NCBI RefSeq assembly: GCF_016808335.1
Contig: NC_053149.1
Location: 19,068,733-19,132,732 of the forward strand
DNA: 64,000 nucleotides
DNA from: Panicum virgatum
Lineage: Eukaryota > Streptophyta > Magnoliopsida > Poales > Poaceae
Direction of reading: 5' to 3'
The notes beneath the pieces were generated by a model. That model did no database searches and was not told the origin of the DNA. It saw only the letters and a list, made by a program, of their open reading frames with translations. Positions within the stretch are counted from its first letter, which is position 1, and each line of letters begins with the position of its first letter. Both the position numbers and the translations under genes were made by a program. Shown here one piece after another: positions 1 to 10,765 of this stretch.

Positions 1-283
1 GGCTCTCTTGGAGGATGGATGTGCATGAATGGGCTTCGAATCAACATGGGCTTTGGTCCTTCCTTTGGGCTTTGGCCTTCGTCTTTCTTCGTGTTAGCGC
101 TCGATCACGGGCCTCGTCATTTCATGCTCCAAAATAGGCCAAAAACCTGCAAAAACGAAGTTCCTCCAAAATATATGTGCAAATATGAAAATGACCAATA
201 ATTAGGCCGGGGTTAGGACGGTTAGTGATTTTGATATTAAATTCATGCCATTATCAAGGATAAACAAGGGATAAAATGGGTAC
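1..283. other. no gene; flank of the gypsy remnant
   Basis: No coding region can be supported here. The integrase reading frame to the right stops making family sense at about 290, so this stretch is either the truncated 3' part of that element or an unrelated repeat. The short open frame at 19-201 has no recognisable feature. Confidence 0.4.
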
Positions 284-1543
284 TTAAGGAGCGCCAACAG
301 AAACCTTAAGGTATACGAACTCTCCCGGGTTGAAGCTTATTTCTCGTATCTTCTTGTCTGCGTAGCTCTTCTGTCGAGACTGGGCGGCCTTCAGCTTTTC
401 TCTAATCTCGGCCACTCTTTCTTCTGCTTCCTTTATGAGTGCGGGTTCGACTAGGGCACATTCTCCAACTTCTGACCACATCAGGGGAGTTCTGCATTTT
501 CTTCCATAAAGTGCTTCGAATGGTGACATGCCCAAGCTTGCTTGATAACTATTGTTGTACGAAAATTTCGCATATGGCAAACTCTGCTCCCAATCCTTGC
601 CATAGGTAAGGACACATGCTCTCAACATATCCTCCATAATATGATTTACCCTTTCTGTTTGGCCATCCGTTTGTGGGTGATAGGCGGAGCTGAAATTCAA
701 TTTGGTGTCCATTGCTTTATGCAAATTTTTCCAAAACCTAGAGGTGAATTGGGTCCCTCTATCTGAAACAATTCTGCTAGGCACACCATGTAACTTTATT
801 ATATTTTCTACATAAAGTTTTGCTAGCTTTTCTCCACCATAATTGGTCTGCACAGGCATGAAATGAACCACTTTAGTGAGTCGGTCCACTATTACCCATA
901 TGGAGTCATGTCCTTTCTGTGTTCTGGGCAAATCCACTACAAAGTCCATTCCTATCTCATCCCATTTCCAAATCGGGATGGGTAGGGGTTGCAGCAATCC
1001 TGTTGGCTTTTGATATTCGGCCCTAATCCTTTGACACGTATCGCAATGGGCGACAAACCGTGCAATATCCGCTTTCATTCCCTTCCACCAATATTTTTGT
1101 TTTAAATCCATATACATCTTGGTGGATCCTAGGTGGATGGAGTAGGCCGAGTTATGGGCTTCATCCATGATTATTTGCCGGAAGTCTCCTTCCTGGGGCA
1201 CAAAATCCTGTTTTTATACCATAAGGTTCCCTCATTATCCACTCTAAAATCCAGTGCCTTATTTTCCCCAGGCTGCATTTGGATTTCCATCAATTCCATG
1301 TCCCAACTTTGGGCTTTTCTAATTTTGTCCTCCAGAGTGGGTTGAATGCTCATCTTGCGAATGGAACCTCGAGGGACAATGTGCACATTCAATCGTACTA
1401 TTTCTTTCTGTAGATGGGCATCCTTGGGCTCATAAGATTTCCGGTTTAAAGCATCGGCTACCACATTAGCTTTGCCAGGGTGGTAATGAATTTCCACATT
1501 ATAGTCCTTAACCAGTTCTAACCACCTTCTTTGCCTTAAGTTC
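284..1543 (-). pseudogene. Ty3/gypsy pol remnant: end of RNase H plus integrase
   Basis: Read on the minus strand, 1543-1171 encodes the end of the RNase H/connection region ([18 protein letters not shown] is visible). 1201-284 encodes the integrase: an HHCC zinc-binding segment ending HCDTCQR, then a core with the three acidic positions in WDEIGMDFVVDLP, IVSDRGTQF and HPQTDGQTERVN. The two parts are in different frames that overlap at about 1171-1201, so at least one frameshift separates them. The reverse transcriptase, protease and gag that should lie to the right are missing; the frame breaks at about 1543, where LTR sequence begins. The C-terminal end is also cut, with no chromodomain region. 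An inactive gypsy fragment; confidence is high for the family and low for exact ends. Confidence 0.9.
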
Positions 1544-1557
1544 AAAAAGAGAAGGAT

Positions 1558-1588
<31 letters not shown>

Positions 1589-1808
1589 TTCGCGGCGGCG
1601 ACCGCGGCCGGACGCGCACGCGCGCCGGTCGGGCGTGACGCGCGGGACGAGGGCGAATAGGGAGATGGGACAGCGATGGGTTCGGATGTCGGGACCGGTT
1701 TTTTGGGAGACCGGGGGATCGGGCGGGAAAGGTCTGAGCTCAACGATGAAAAATTTTGAGAATTATTTTTAGCACGTGCTTTATTTTGGTAGATTTTTCG
1801 GGATGTCA
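1544..1808 (-). repeat. gypsy LTR fragment fused to the pol remnant
   Basis: This GA-rich then GC-rich stretch resembles 56740-57100, the end of the solo LTR further right. The two share the gagaga tract, the cgcgcgccggtcgg segment, a shared tgagctcaacgatgaaaaa block and a terminal TGTxACA. Read on the minus strand it would be the 5' start of a 5' LTR (TGTGACATCCC), which agrees with the minus orientation of the adjacent pol. An internal deletion therefore joined pol directly to the 5' LTR. No partner LTR is visible in the window. Confidence 0.65.
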
Positions 1809-2700
1809 CACATTCCAACTGAACGGCCCAGATGCGGCCCAGCCTCCAGGAAACGGCCCGAGACCCATTCGGAGTCTCCCGGAGGGGGGTCACACCCCGA
1901 CCTCTCGCCCGACCCTCATTGGATAGATCCGCCTCGCCCGACCCCCACGGGAGAGGACCCATACCGCCATGTGGCGTCAACCAACCCCAAGGTAGGGGGG
2001 AGCGCTTCCGATCAAAAAGGGGCCCCAGCGTGCAGTCACATCAAGCAAGTGGAGGCCTGATCGCCCCACGCCTCGGTATGGGTCATGATGGATGTCAAGT
2101 TGACAAGTCCATCCGGGGGAGGACGCCGCTCAACCACTCCTCCAGAAAGTCAGCACCAAGGGATGTGCTGACCGTCATGACAAAGGACGCTACCGATCGC
2201 CCATCCCCAGCAAGAAATTACATCATCAACAGTGCGCCATCCCTATCCCTGTCCAGCACGATCGGCACAGGGCCAGGGATGGGAACTGTCACCCTCCATC
2301 GCCATCAGCGGGGCCAACACGACTCGCCAGGATCTGCAGACGGAAGAAAGCGGGCGGAGAGTGCCCGACCCCCTCGCTTTTCCCTTTTCACCTTTCCTCC
2401 CCCATGTATCCAGCCCTCTCTCCCTTGTACTATAAAAGGGAGGAGACGTGCCCCTGGGTGGGGGCGGAACTCTTTCGAACGACTTTCTACGCACTCACAC
2501 CCACACAGCACAGAGACTTGGGAGCCCATTCCCTCTCTCACCTGTTTGTAACCCCTACGGCAAACCAGTGCAAGAACGCGAGAACACGAATTGGACATAG
2601 GGACATTCGGCACAAACCAGTATAAACCTTGTGTCTTTCCTTACATTACCATCCGGGCCCATGACACTCACACAAACTCACTCATCGGTGCTACGAAACA
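1809..2700 (+). mobile_element. probable 5' LTR of a Tat-like Ty3/gypsy element
   Basis: The stretch has a TATA box (tataaaaggg, 2431-2440) followed by a GC-rich leader. It ends in gaaaca at 2700, just before a leader containing ttggcatgccaggtagggg (2708-2726), the kind of primer-binding/leader motif seen in Tat-lineage elements. Gag-like coding sequence follows on the same strand. The left end cannot be fixed because it abuts the preceding LTR fragment. No 3' LTR is seen, so the element is truncated. Confidence 0.55.
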
Positions 2701-3900
2701 CTGAAAGTTGGCATGCCAGGTAGGGGACTTTCGCGCGTCACACGACTTCACCAGGCTGCGGATGGCCAACCACGCCAGAGGATGGGCCCCGGGCGCGCTT
2801 GTGCTTCGGGAGCCTAGACTTCATCATCACCATCGATGGAGCACTAGAGCGGATCCAGGCTACGCCCCACCCCGATGGCCTTGATGCCATCAACAGGGCC
2901 CTACGGGGCCTGCAGCTGCACCTTCAGAAGGACGGCACCCTCTCGGATCCAAAGAATCGTGGCTTCAACAGCGTGCAGCTGGGATGCCAGCTACAGCTTC
3001 TCCTAGGTCCTCGATCGACCCAGGAGGATCTGTGCCGTGTCGTCTTCGTGTTCACCAACGTTGTGATGCAGCTCGCTGAAGGAGAGCCCCTCTCTCCGAA
3101 CATCATGATGGAATGCACCTTGATGGCGTACCCGTTCGGCTTGAAGAACTCGGTAGTGCACGCTAGCCATCACGCGGCATCACGCTACGCCATGCACCCC
3201 ACCAACGACGAGTTTGTGGGGATGGCAGATTACGTTTCTGAGTCAGTGTTCGACCTCATGGCGGAGAGGTCGACGCTGGGCTCCCGCTCATACTCCAGCG
3301 GCGAGAGCCATCACCTGTCACGGGAATGTTACATGGCTGACACCCTAGAGGGTCACATGGAAAACATTACGGATTCCCGCGGCTCCCCGCATAATCGCAC
3401 GCCATCAGGCACCCCTGTGCCGAACCAGGGGGGACAAAACGTGCCAGCCGCATATTCAGATGGACCAGCTCCGCGCGTTGCAGAGGGAACTTGAGGAGAT
3501 GCAGCTCCAGCTCGAGCAAGAGTGCACAGCTGCAGATGCAGATGGACCAGCTCCGCGTGTGCTAGAGGGAACTTGAGGAGATGCAGCTCCAGCTCGAGCA
3601 AGAGTGCGCGGAGCTCACCCGGGAGCTTGGGCGCCATGCCGATAGCAGCCCCGCTCGCGCTCGCGTGGGTGAGGTCAACCAGAAAATAGCCGAGGATGGG
3701 AAAGCCCCATCACTCTTTGTCCAGGCGAGCAAAAACGTAGCGGCGACAGCAGCCCTGCTTGATGGTCTCCCTGCGCCTGCGACACCTGTGGTCAACAAGC
3801 TCGCGAGAAGATGCGAAGACACCTCCAGCTCACGGCGGACTAGCAGGCGAAAAGCTCTGCCTTCCGGTGCCGTGCGCCCTAGGCAAACCAAGGGGCCAGT
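2701..3900 (+). pseudogene. gag 5' part of the Tat-like gypsy element
   Basis: Open frames at 2799-3494 and 3581-3913 together read as the N-terminal part of a grass gypsy gag. The first contains FVGMADYVSESVFDLMAE; the second has a glutamine-rich coiled coil (MQLQLEQECAELTRELGR) followed by ARVGEVNQKIAEDGKAPSLF. They are broken by stops and a local tandem duplication. The capsid domain expected next is not here but 4.3 kb away at about 8205-8672, on the same strand, which implies that the gag was split by the intervening Mutator-like element. Not functional. Confidence 0.7.
3456..3615 (+). repeat. tandem duplication of about 80 bp inside gag
   Basis: The block starting cagatggaccagctccgcg and running through gagatgcagctccagctcga to caagagtgc occurs twice in a row, from about 3457 and about 3538. 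The second copy carries a tag stop (gtgctagaggg). The duplication lies in the coiled-coil part of the gag remnant. Confidence 0.75.
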
Positions 3901-4396
3901 GGGATCCCCCTGATTCCATGCCAAGAGTGTGAAGATGAAGTTGTCGAATGGAAATCCCGAAAGAACCACTGGAAAATTTTCTTCAAATGTGTCAAGTATA
4001 TTGAGTCTGTGAGTATATATTGCTCCATTGTTTACTGTCATTTACACTGAATTTTGATTCCATTGTTTACTGAATCATTGGTGAGTCTATTTGTAGCTGG
4101 GAGAGAAAAAATGTCCATTCTTTAGGTGGATGGAAGAGTACAAGCAAGGAGTGGCAAAGAATGTGAAAAAGGATTTGAAAGCTGCAGTTCGTGAGGCAAG
4201 CCATGGTGAAACTGAAGCTGTGGGAGAAATGAAGTGTCGCAACAAGATTTATGATGAAGACAAGGCAGTAATCAAGATGGACAAGTATGAACTCAAGATG
4301 GACAAGCTTATTGTTCTGGTGCAGCTGCTGGTGGTCCGCTGTTTAATCATGACTGTAATAGTTCTTTTAGGTGTGGTAGTGCTTATTTGCAAGTGA
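3901..4396 (+). pseudogene. GRF-type zinc-finger protein with C-terminal membrane segment (MULE second gene)
   Basis: Exon 1 (to 4008) reads IPCQECEDEVVEWKSRKNHW and then FFKCVKYIES. An intron with gtgagtat donor and ttgtag acceptor follows, and exon 2 (from about 4097) reads KCPFFRWMEEYKQG. The cysteine spacing C-x2-C, FFKC and CPFFRW is the GRF zinc-finger pattern. After a charged helical segment (KMDKYELKMDKL) the protein ends in a hydrophobic stretch, LIVLVQLLVVRCLIMTVIVL, that would cross a membrane; the stop is at 4394-4396. Proteins with a GRF finger, coiled coil and membrane tail commonly accompany grass MULEs. The start lies at or left of the junction with gag and is not identifiable, so the gene is probably 5'-truncated. 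Function in transposition is unknown. Confidence 0.65.
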
Positions 4397-5029
4397 TTGT
4401 ACGTGTTGTAGAATTCTGGTGTAATGACAGTAGAAGCATGTGTAATGACATTGAATCCTATGGAATGAATATCTATTTTGTTCATTAAAAATGGTGAAGC
4501 ATCATGTGTGATGATCACAATAGATGAATAACATTGCAGATAGCAAGGTTTGAACATAATTTCCACACAATGTGATGGTCACAAAAGGTGAATAACATTC
4601 CAGATAACATCCAAATAGGTTCAGATACAATAATATCCAAATAGGTCTAGGAAATAGGTGAATAACATAGCATCCAAACACTAGCATAAAGTCATTTAAG
4701 TTACAATAACTAATATGCAGATACATAAGTTCTTAATAGAATCAATTGAGTTTCATTTTCCTTGGCTTCAACTTTTTTGCTGGGATCCTCTTGTTGACTG
4801 TCTTCTCAGGGGAGGCACCAATGATAGAATCTTGACCTAACAAAGCTTTTACTTGGCTGCAGCAAAAAGCATCAATATATGTCATTTGAAGCACTTGGGT
4901 ATAGCTGTAAAGAAAGAAAGAAAAATGTGTTGCTTATCCTCTTGTCACCCTGTTGGGGCTGTTTTGTATGATCTGCTCTTTTGTGAGCCTTGTGGGGCTT
5001 GAGAGTGCATTTGGGGCTGCTGAAATTTT
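4397..5029. other. space between the convergent MULE genes
   Basis: AT-rich sequence with no supported gene. It would hold the 3' untranslated parts of the GRF gene and of the transposase gene. Repeated words such as gaataacat and gatggtcacaa occur at 4500-4680 but form no clear array. Confidence 0.45.
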
Positions 5030-7504
5030 TTAAAAATTGGAAGCATCTGGGACTGCTGGAATTTCTTGGTCATTGGAAGCATCTGGGGCTGCTGTAATTT
5101 CTTGGTCACTGGAAGCATTTGAATCAATTGGAGCAGTTGTAGGTGCAATTTCTTGGTCATTTGAAGCACTCAGAGCAGTTGCTCCCTTCTTTGCTCTCTT
5201 TGTTGGGATTTTTACATTTTTCACCATACGTGTGGTATTTTTTTTGGCTTCCTTTGTCTTTTCTTAGTCCCATTTAGATGGTATTTGTAGCTAGTCTGAC
5301 CATGGCCCAATTCTCCACAACGCTGTCACCTCCTTTTACCTCTGATCATTGTTTTCTTTCCCTTTTGTGCTTCTATTTCAGCTTGTTTATCAGCTTCATT
5401 TGCTGCTTCCTTGGCTGCCTTCTTTCCTTTACTGTTACCACCTTCAAGGCAGCCTTTTATTCTGAGTTTTCTGTTGCTACCAGCTGTCCTCTTGGGAAGT
5501 GGTGCATGAACCCCAATAGGCAAATCAACATCTGGACATTAGCTCCTATCTGGCAATGGCTTTATAGTTCTCTTATATGATGCCTTGAACCTCTCAATAG
5601 AGCAACACATTAATCCTCCATGTGTACATTAGTGGATTGTACACTTGTTATCAAAGCCAAAGCATGCTGGCAAGGCTTACCAGTATGTTGCCACTCAAGA
5701 CAGGTGCATTCATGCAAATCTAAGTTAACAACATGCCTGCTATGAGTATTTGTGGTGCCATAAACTTGAGTTGTGTTGTTATCAGAGTCTACAACAGATA
5801 GATGACCAAGACCTCTAGTTCTTGCCTTCAATTGTTGTATCACAGCTGGGAGGATCTTCCCCATCAACCTTTCTGAAATTTTTCTTCTTTTGGCCCACAA
5901 CACCATAATCATCTCTCTGAGTTTGTCTGCAAGATCAACAACAGAAAGATCTTTCCAGTCTTTGATCCAATTGTTAAACACTTCAGCAAGGTTACTAGTG
6001 ATATAATCACATTTAATGTCAGGATTGAAGGCACATCTCATCCATTTCTTGTAATGGTGGGCCTGCAGCCACACCAACACTTCAGGACTAGCTTCTATAA
6101 CTGACTTGAAAAAATATTGGAAGACTGATTCTCCGTAAGCTCTAGCTACATGATACATCTTGGAGAATACATCACCACCAAACCTTTTAGCAAAGTTATT
6201 CATTAGGTGTCTAAAGTACTCCCTATGTTCAGCCAGTGGAAACACTACATTAATTGCATTTTCAAGACCTTTGCATGCATATGAGGAAATAGCTAAAACT
6301 GGAAGATCTCCTATGGCCTTATGCAACTGAGTCATAAACCAAGTCCAGTTGTCTGTTGTTTCACCATCTACGAATCCAAAAGCAACAAGATACATCCAGT
6401 TGTGACCATCTACAGCACAAGCTGCAGCTAAATGACCATTCCATCTACCATTAAGTGCAGTAGAGTCTACAGCAAGGTATGGCCTGCAATCCTCTAGAAA
6501 ACCATCAATGCAAGGTTTCAGTGCACAAAAAAATCTATGAAAATAGAACTTGCCATCCACCTTCTGAAGGTCTATCTCAATGACACTACCTGGAGACCTT
6601 TTGAGGACCTCTGCCCCCCAATTGAATAGCATCTGAAAGCTCTCTTCCCAGTTGCCATACAACTCTGTCAAAGCAATTTTTCTACCCTTCCATACAGTGT
6701 CATAATGAATTTGACACTTGTGCTCATCTATAGTATCTCCCTCAGGTCCTTAGTGCCCATTGTTATATTCTTTCTAAGGTGATGTATTGCCTTTGAAGCA
6801 ACCCAGGCACTGGTTGGTGTGGTAGTCTTCCTCCTAGCACTTGATGTACATGTGTGATTCCCAATAACCTTTGTCACCTGCAGGGAAAAAATATGCAATT
6901 AGTGAGGTACAAAATACATTGGTACCAATTGAATAAAGGGGCAACAAATAAAGGTTCACAACATCGAAGTTAGTACCATTACGGTGTGTCCACTAGGCTG
7001 TGTACGCCAAACAATATGCCAAGGACAACCTTCTGCTTTGAAATCGTAAATGCTCCTAGTTTTGTCAGTTTTCGCAGTGTGCAGTTCAAATTCCTCATTT
7101 ATAGCAAAATTTCTCACAGCCAATCTAAACTCCTCCTGGTTAGGATACACGGTGCCAAGCCCCATACTAGGCCGATTTGGGTTATGAACCACAATTATCT
7201 CCCCTGGTAAGTAGTCATCAACAACAATGGCTGCCCCAGTTGTATCAACTTCCATACTATCAGGTGTCTGTTCACTGCTAGCTTTGATGGCTGCCTCCCT
7301 AGCCTTCTCAGCCACCTCATCCTCAGCCCTGAACCTGGGCAAATCATACATTACATCATCATCAATAATCTCTAATCTTCCCTCATCATCTCGATTGTCT
7401 TCAATCAGTAGCGTGTCCCAATCAATAGGTGCCTGCAGCTGTTGTGTAGGACATTCTACCACTTCTAAGCTAAGCGCAGTCTCTCCATCGAGCCTAGTAC
7501 ACAA
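5030..7504 (-). pseudogene. MULE transposase (mudrA-like), degenerate
   Basis: Coding runs leftwards. 7504-6956 is an N-terminal part with an acidic linker and a MuDR DNA-binding domain (YPNQEEFRLAVRNFAINEEF, then CPWHIVWR). After a short intron, 6880-6672 continues (HTCTSSARRKT), with a frameshift near 6745. 6671-5610 carries the transposase core (YLAVDSTALNGRWNGHLAAA supplies the first catalytic Asp region) and a SWIM zinc finger (CTCLEWQHTGKPCQHA). Beyond a probable intron, 5523-5326 and 5227-5030 encode a basic C-terminus with a zinc knuckle. In that knuckle the first cysteine codon reads tga, giving a stop just before QRCGELGHGQTSY. The last segment has short imperfect DQEI/ASN repeats. 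The family is certain; the copy is broken. Confidence 0.85.
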
Positions 7505-8205
7505 AAAAATTATGGCACAGTTACATATCTACTAATCGTTCCTGATCTACGCCCAGATAAAGAATTTTTGCATCTGTAAATTAAGAACATCAAAATTCAT
7601 ACCCTTCCATGACATCTTCCTCCTCTCTCCATTCTCCTGCTGCTACTCCAAAGGCCGTGGGTACTGCAATATGAAAGGGATTAACCCTAGCAATAGCATG
7701 AGGTGGAGGAGCAGAGGAGGACGAGGAGGCGCACCTGCACCTGTCGGTCGACGGTCGTTGCGACGACGGAGAGCAGGCGGGTGCGTCGGGGGAAGCGCAG
7801 CCGAAGGAGGGCTTCAGGTGCGGCGCGTTAGGGGCAGCGCCGGGGCAGGTCGTCAGGAGAGGCGCGACCGGGGGAGGGAGGCAAGGCAGGGCGTCGGGGC
7901 CGGTGCGCCAGGGCGAGCGTCGTGGCTAGGGCTGCAGAGCCATCTCAGATGCAGAAGGAGAGGATGGGAAGGAGATGCTATGGGAGAGAGATGAGAATGG
8001 CCTGGATAAGGCTCATGAGGTTAGGGGCAAAATGGGGAAGAAAATATGGTCTGCAAAAAGACAAATCAAATTTGTATCCAAATATCTCCGGATGGCATTA
8101 TAGCATGTTGGAATCGTTTGATAATGGCAGTCCAGCGAATCCCATTTGCGGGATGGCAAACGGGCGAAGTCCACTTTTGACGATGGCAAAATCCAAATTT
8201 TCTCG
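7505..8205. other. MULE 5' region and right terminal repeat
   Basis: The sequence upstream of the transposase start has a GC-rich patch (7690-7940, low-complexity, open in several frames and not considered coding). The AT-rich end follows at 8040-8205, where ggatggc, gataatggc and gacgatggc recur as in MULE inverted repeats. Confidence 0.5.
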
Positions 8206-8672
8206 CCACCTGCGAACATCACCAAGTACGCCGAGAAAACGGACACCGGCCTTTGGCTCAACCACTATCGTCTGGCCTACCACACAGGCAGAGCGGAGGG
8301 CGACAGATTCATCATCAGGAACCTCCCGGTGTACCTGGCCGACTCGGCTCGTACTCGGCTTGAACACCTCCCGCCAAACAGGATCCACGATTGGGCGAAT
8401 TTGAGGTAGATCTTCGTGTGGAACTTTTAGGGCACGTATGAACGCCCTGGGAACCCCTACAACCTAAAGAAGTGCCGGCAGAAGCCGGGAGAGTCCCTCC
8501 GCGAGTACATCCGGCGCTTCTCCAAGGAGTTCAATGTCGTTCCGAACATTGCGGACGCCGACGTCTTCGGAGCGTTCTTGTTCGGGATCACCTGCGAATC
8601 TTTGGTCCACAAGCTTGGCCGAAAGAGCCCTCGAACCACCAAGGAGCTCCTGCACATCGTCACTAACCATGC
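8206..8672 (+). pseudogene. gag 3' part (capsid domain) of the Tat-like gypsy element
   Basis: The reading frame shows the typical gypsy gag core: NITKYAEKTDTGLWLNHYR, RFIIRNLPVYLADSARTRLE, then LREYIRRFSKEFN and LVHKLGRKSPRTTKELL. Two stops interrupt it at about 8407 and 8428. It continues the N-terminal gag at 2701-3900 on the same strand, so the MULE sits between two halves of one gag. Coding ends in a T run near 8685; nothing downstream (protease, RT) is present. Confidence 0.8.
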
Positions 8673-9060
8673 CTCGGATCGAGTTTTTTTTCAGAGGGGT
8701 TGGGTCGGGTTTATTGAGTCGGGTGGCCCGTGATCAGATCTAGCTGCATCCAAGGCTTCTACATCCTGGTACCTATAAGCACGGAATAGGGAGAGTAGAC
8801 CTCCGAAATCGAGTTATCCTTGTGTTCACTTGCTCAGGTGAAGGGCGGCCATTAGATTTTTGGGAAGCGACTACGCAACTGCTCGATCATTTGACAACAT
8901 CATCTTCTTCCTAACGATCCCGGCGGCAACAGATGAGATCAGCACTGGAACCTCTCTACACTATATCAAGCGGGACGACTACTTCAATAGACGCTACGTG
9001 CCTACATCGCCTTCTAGCGCAACCGGCATGTTGTATTACAACCCAATTTTCAGCAATTAA
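8673..9060. other. unidentified, probably degraded retroelement sequence
   Basis: GC-moderate sequence with short frames but no domain that I recognise. The sequence changes character from gag-like to AT-rich intergenic DNA by 9060. Confidence 0.35.
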
Positions 9061-9326
9061 AATGATAATAATTAGTATCATCTTAGATCACATGTGCACA
9101 GTTTTGAGACTATAAACTTGTTTAGAATCTTTTCTTTGTTAAACTAATACTATTGCCTAAATTTCTAACAGCAAGCATGCTTCTCAAATAATGTTAAAAG
9201 CGTCTTCAAGAAACTCTCTATTTTTGAATTTTTATTTGACTCTATTTGCCTCTCCATAAAGATTCTACTCCATATTAAACATCTCACTCCAATAGATTTT
9301 TTATTTCCCACACTCCAAACCCTAAC

Positions 9327-9444
9327 AGCTATATTCAACTCTCGCTCTGCATGTGGGGCCTATACTCGACCAGTCAATTTGGCTAGTCGGACTAGCTAGC
9401 CAAATTTAGCTACCAAGTGGACTAATTTGGAGAGTTGAATAGCT
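9327..9444. repeat. small foldback (MITE-like)
   Basis: attcaactctc near the left end is matched by gagagttgaat near the right end, with agct at both tips (agctat.. and ..atagct). This forms an inverted repeat around a ctagtcggactagctagcc centre. Confidence 0.5.
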
Positions 9445-9462
9445 TGATGAATTAGATAGCGA

Positions 9463-9560
9463 GTCTATTGAAGAACTATTTTGATCTTAAGTAGTAAAAA
9501 ATTTGGCTAGTCTGTTGAAGAACTATTTTGATTGATCTTAAGTAGTAAAAAATTTGGCTA
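9463..9560. repeat. tandem duplication, about 47-51 bp unit
   Basis: gttgaagaactattttgat..cttaagtagtaaaaaatttggctag occurs twice in direct succession. The second copy has a 4-bp ttga duplication inside it. Confidence 0.75.
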
Positions 9561-9778
9561 GTCAAGAGATACTCAAAGAGTCGCGTTGGTGGAGCATTTT
9601 GCTATGAACTTTCGCTCCTGTAATATATAATGTCTCTCACTATTGTTATATATAGAATGAAATGGCTAGATATTACGAACGGAGAAAATTATAAAAACAT
9701 AACAATGTACAAACTTTCAAAACGTTTATAACGTTTGCATAGCCATATAATCCACGGAAAAAATTCCAAATTAATTGA

Positions 9779-9898
9779 CCATGTTCTGCTCTAGCACCAG
9801 CCAACAGTATTTTTCTCTCACACCACTCCAACAGCAGCCTCCAGGCACCAGCCAGCCAGCAGTGTTTTTTTCACACTACTCCAGCAGCAGCCTCCAGT
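9779..9898. repeat. MITE fragment, ccagccagccagcagt family
   Basis: Two tandem-like blocks of caccagccaacagtattttt / ccagccagcagtgttttttt with cactactccagcagcagcct. The same word set (ccagccagtagtattttttt, ataacaaatcagcaccagct) recurs at 28097-28237 and 37541-37665, so this is a dispersed grass MITE family. Ends are not precise. Confidence 0.45.
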
Positions 9899-10030
9899 TA
9901 GGGGTGGTAAAGAGTCCAACTTTTTAAACTAGAAAATCTAAGGACCGGGTTCTAAAAGGGCTGGGCTTTAATTTTATACAATTTTGAACTAAAAATTTTA
10001 AGAGTCTTATTAGGCTGTGAAGAAGCTATT
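9899..10030. repeat. hAT-type MITE fragment, taggggtggtaa family
   Basis: It begins taggggtggtaa and has an AT-rich interior with the words ggctgggctttaattttat and gaactaaaaattttaag. It matches one end of the intact 141-bp MITE at 62038-62178. Its own right terminal repeat is not evident. Confidence 0.45.
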
Positions 10031-10289
10031 AGAACCATGGCACATTATCACTCCTACCTTCAGCAGCAGCACAACGAACAGGGCCACATGAGAACCGTTA
10101 TCTTCTCGAGAATCATGAACCTCTGGTTGGAGGAAAGAAAATTAGGAAGTTGAAGGGAAAATACACGTATAGGAGTATATGAAAAGACGATGCTATCCTC
10201 ATCTTATCCACTAGCTTTTCTGCTGGAAACGAAACAAACCATCTTGTTTCCGTTATTCGTCTCTGCTCGCTCTTGTGCCATAAACATCA

Positions 10290-10765
10290 ATGGATTGAAA
10301 TTGTTGGGGGCATGAAATGGACTAGGGAGCAGCAAGCCGGAGCAGACTAGGCGACGACCGGGCGCCGCCCTTTGTCAGGTGTTCGTCGGGCCCTTCGCCG
10401 GCGACGGGCTTCCACAAGGTATGCCCGTCCCTCCCCTCCCCTTGCGTTCCTTCCGTGCGAAACAAAGCACCCCAAACCCTAGTGTTAACTATTTGTGTTC
10501 GGATCTGACCCAATTACATGTATATGCATGAAGTATACACATACTAACTTCGATTTTTTTTGTTTTTTTGCATAATTATCGGTTGTATATGCGTACCTAT
10601 GTCCTATCTCCTTCCCTGTTTGCTTCTAAAAAAATTCAATCGGCTATGCCAGCAATTTTCTGACTGCTCGATTCATTTGGTTGTGCCCTCCCCTCGCCTC
10701 CTTCGCATTGCAGATAGAAGAATGCGCAGATAGTCTAAGCATCCGATCCAGACATCAAGGCAACA
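10290..10765 (+). promoter_or_regulatory. probable 5' untranslated region of the MATE gene with a leader intron
   Basis: A donor-like caag/gtatgc at 10419 and an acceptor ttgcattgcag ending at 10713 bracket a T-rich segment. This suggests a 5'UTR exon ending at 10418 and a second beginning at 10714, 52 bp before the start codon. Transcript evidence is lacking. Confidence 0.45.

Larger units (their letters stand above)
3901..8205 (-). mobile_element. Mutator-like element (MULE) with two convergent genes
   Basis: A mudrA-type transposase gene on the minus strand (7504 to 5030) faces a GRF-zinc-finger/transmembrane gene on the plus strand (3901-4396). This recalls the convergent two-gene layout of maize MuDR. 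The right end (about 8090-8205) looks like a MULE terminal inverted repeat, with repeated ttgccatc-type words on the minus strand (ggatggc on the plus). It lies directly against gag capsid coding sequence that continues the gag at 2701-3900. No matching left inverted repeat or 9-bp duplication was found next to 3901, so the left end is probably deleted or rearranged. Confidence 0.65.
9061..10265. other. AT-rich intergenic region with MITE debris
   Basis: No gene seen. It contains a small foldback (9327-9444), a tandem duplication (9463-9560) and pieces of two MITE families at 9779-9898 and 9899-10030, listed separately. Confidence 0.5.

Noticed and set aside
7671..7994. GC-rich frame upstream of the MULE transposase
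   Set aside because: Gly/Arg-rich low complexity, no domain; the region fits a promoter/leader of the MULE.
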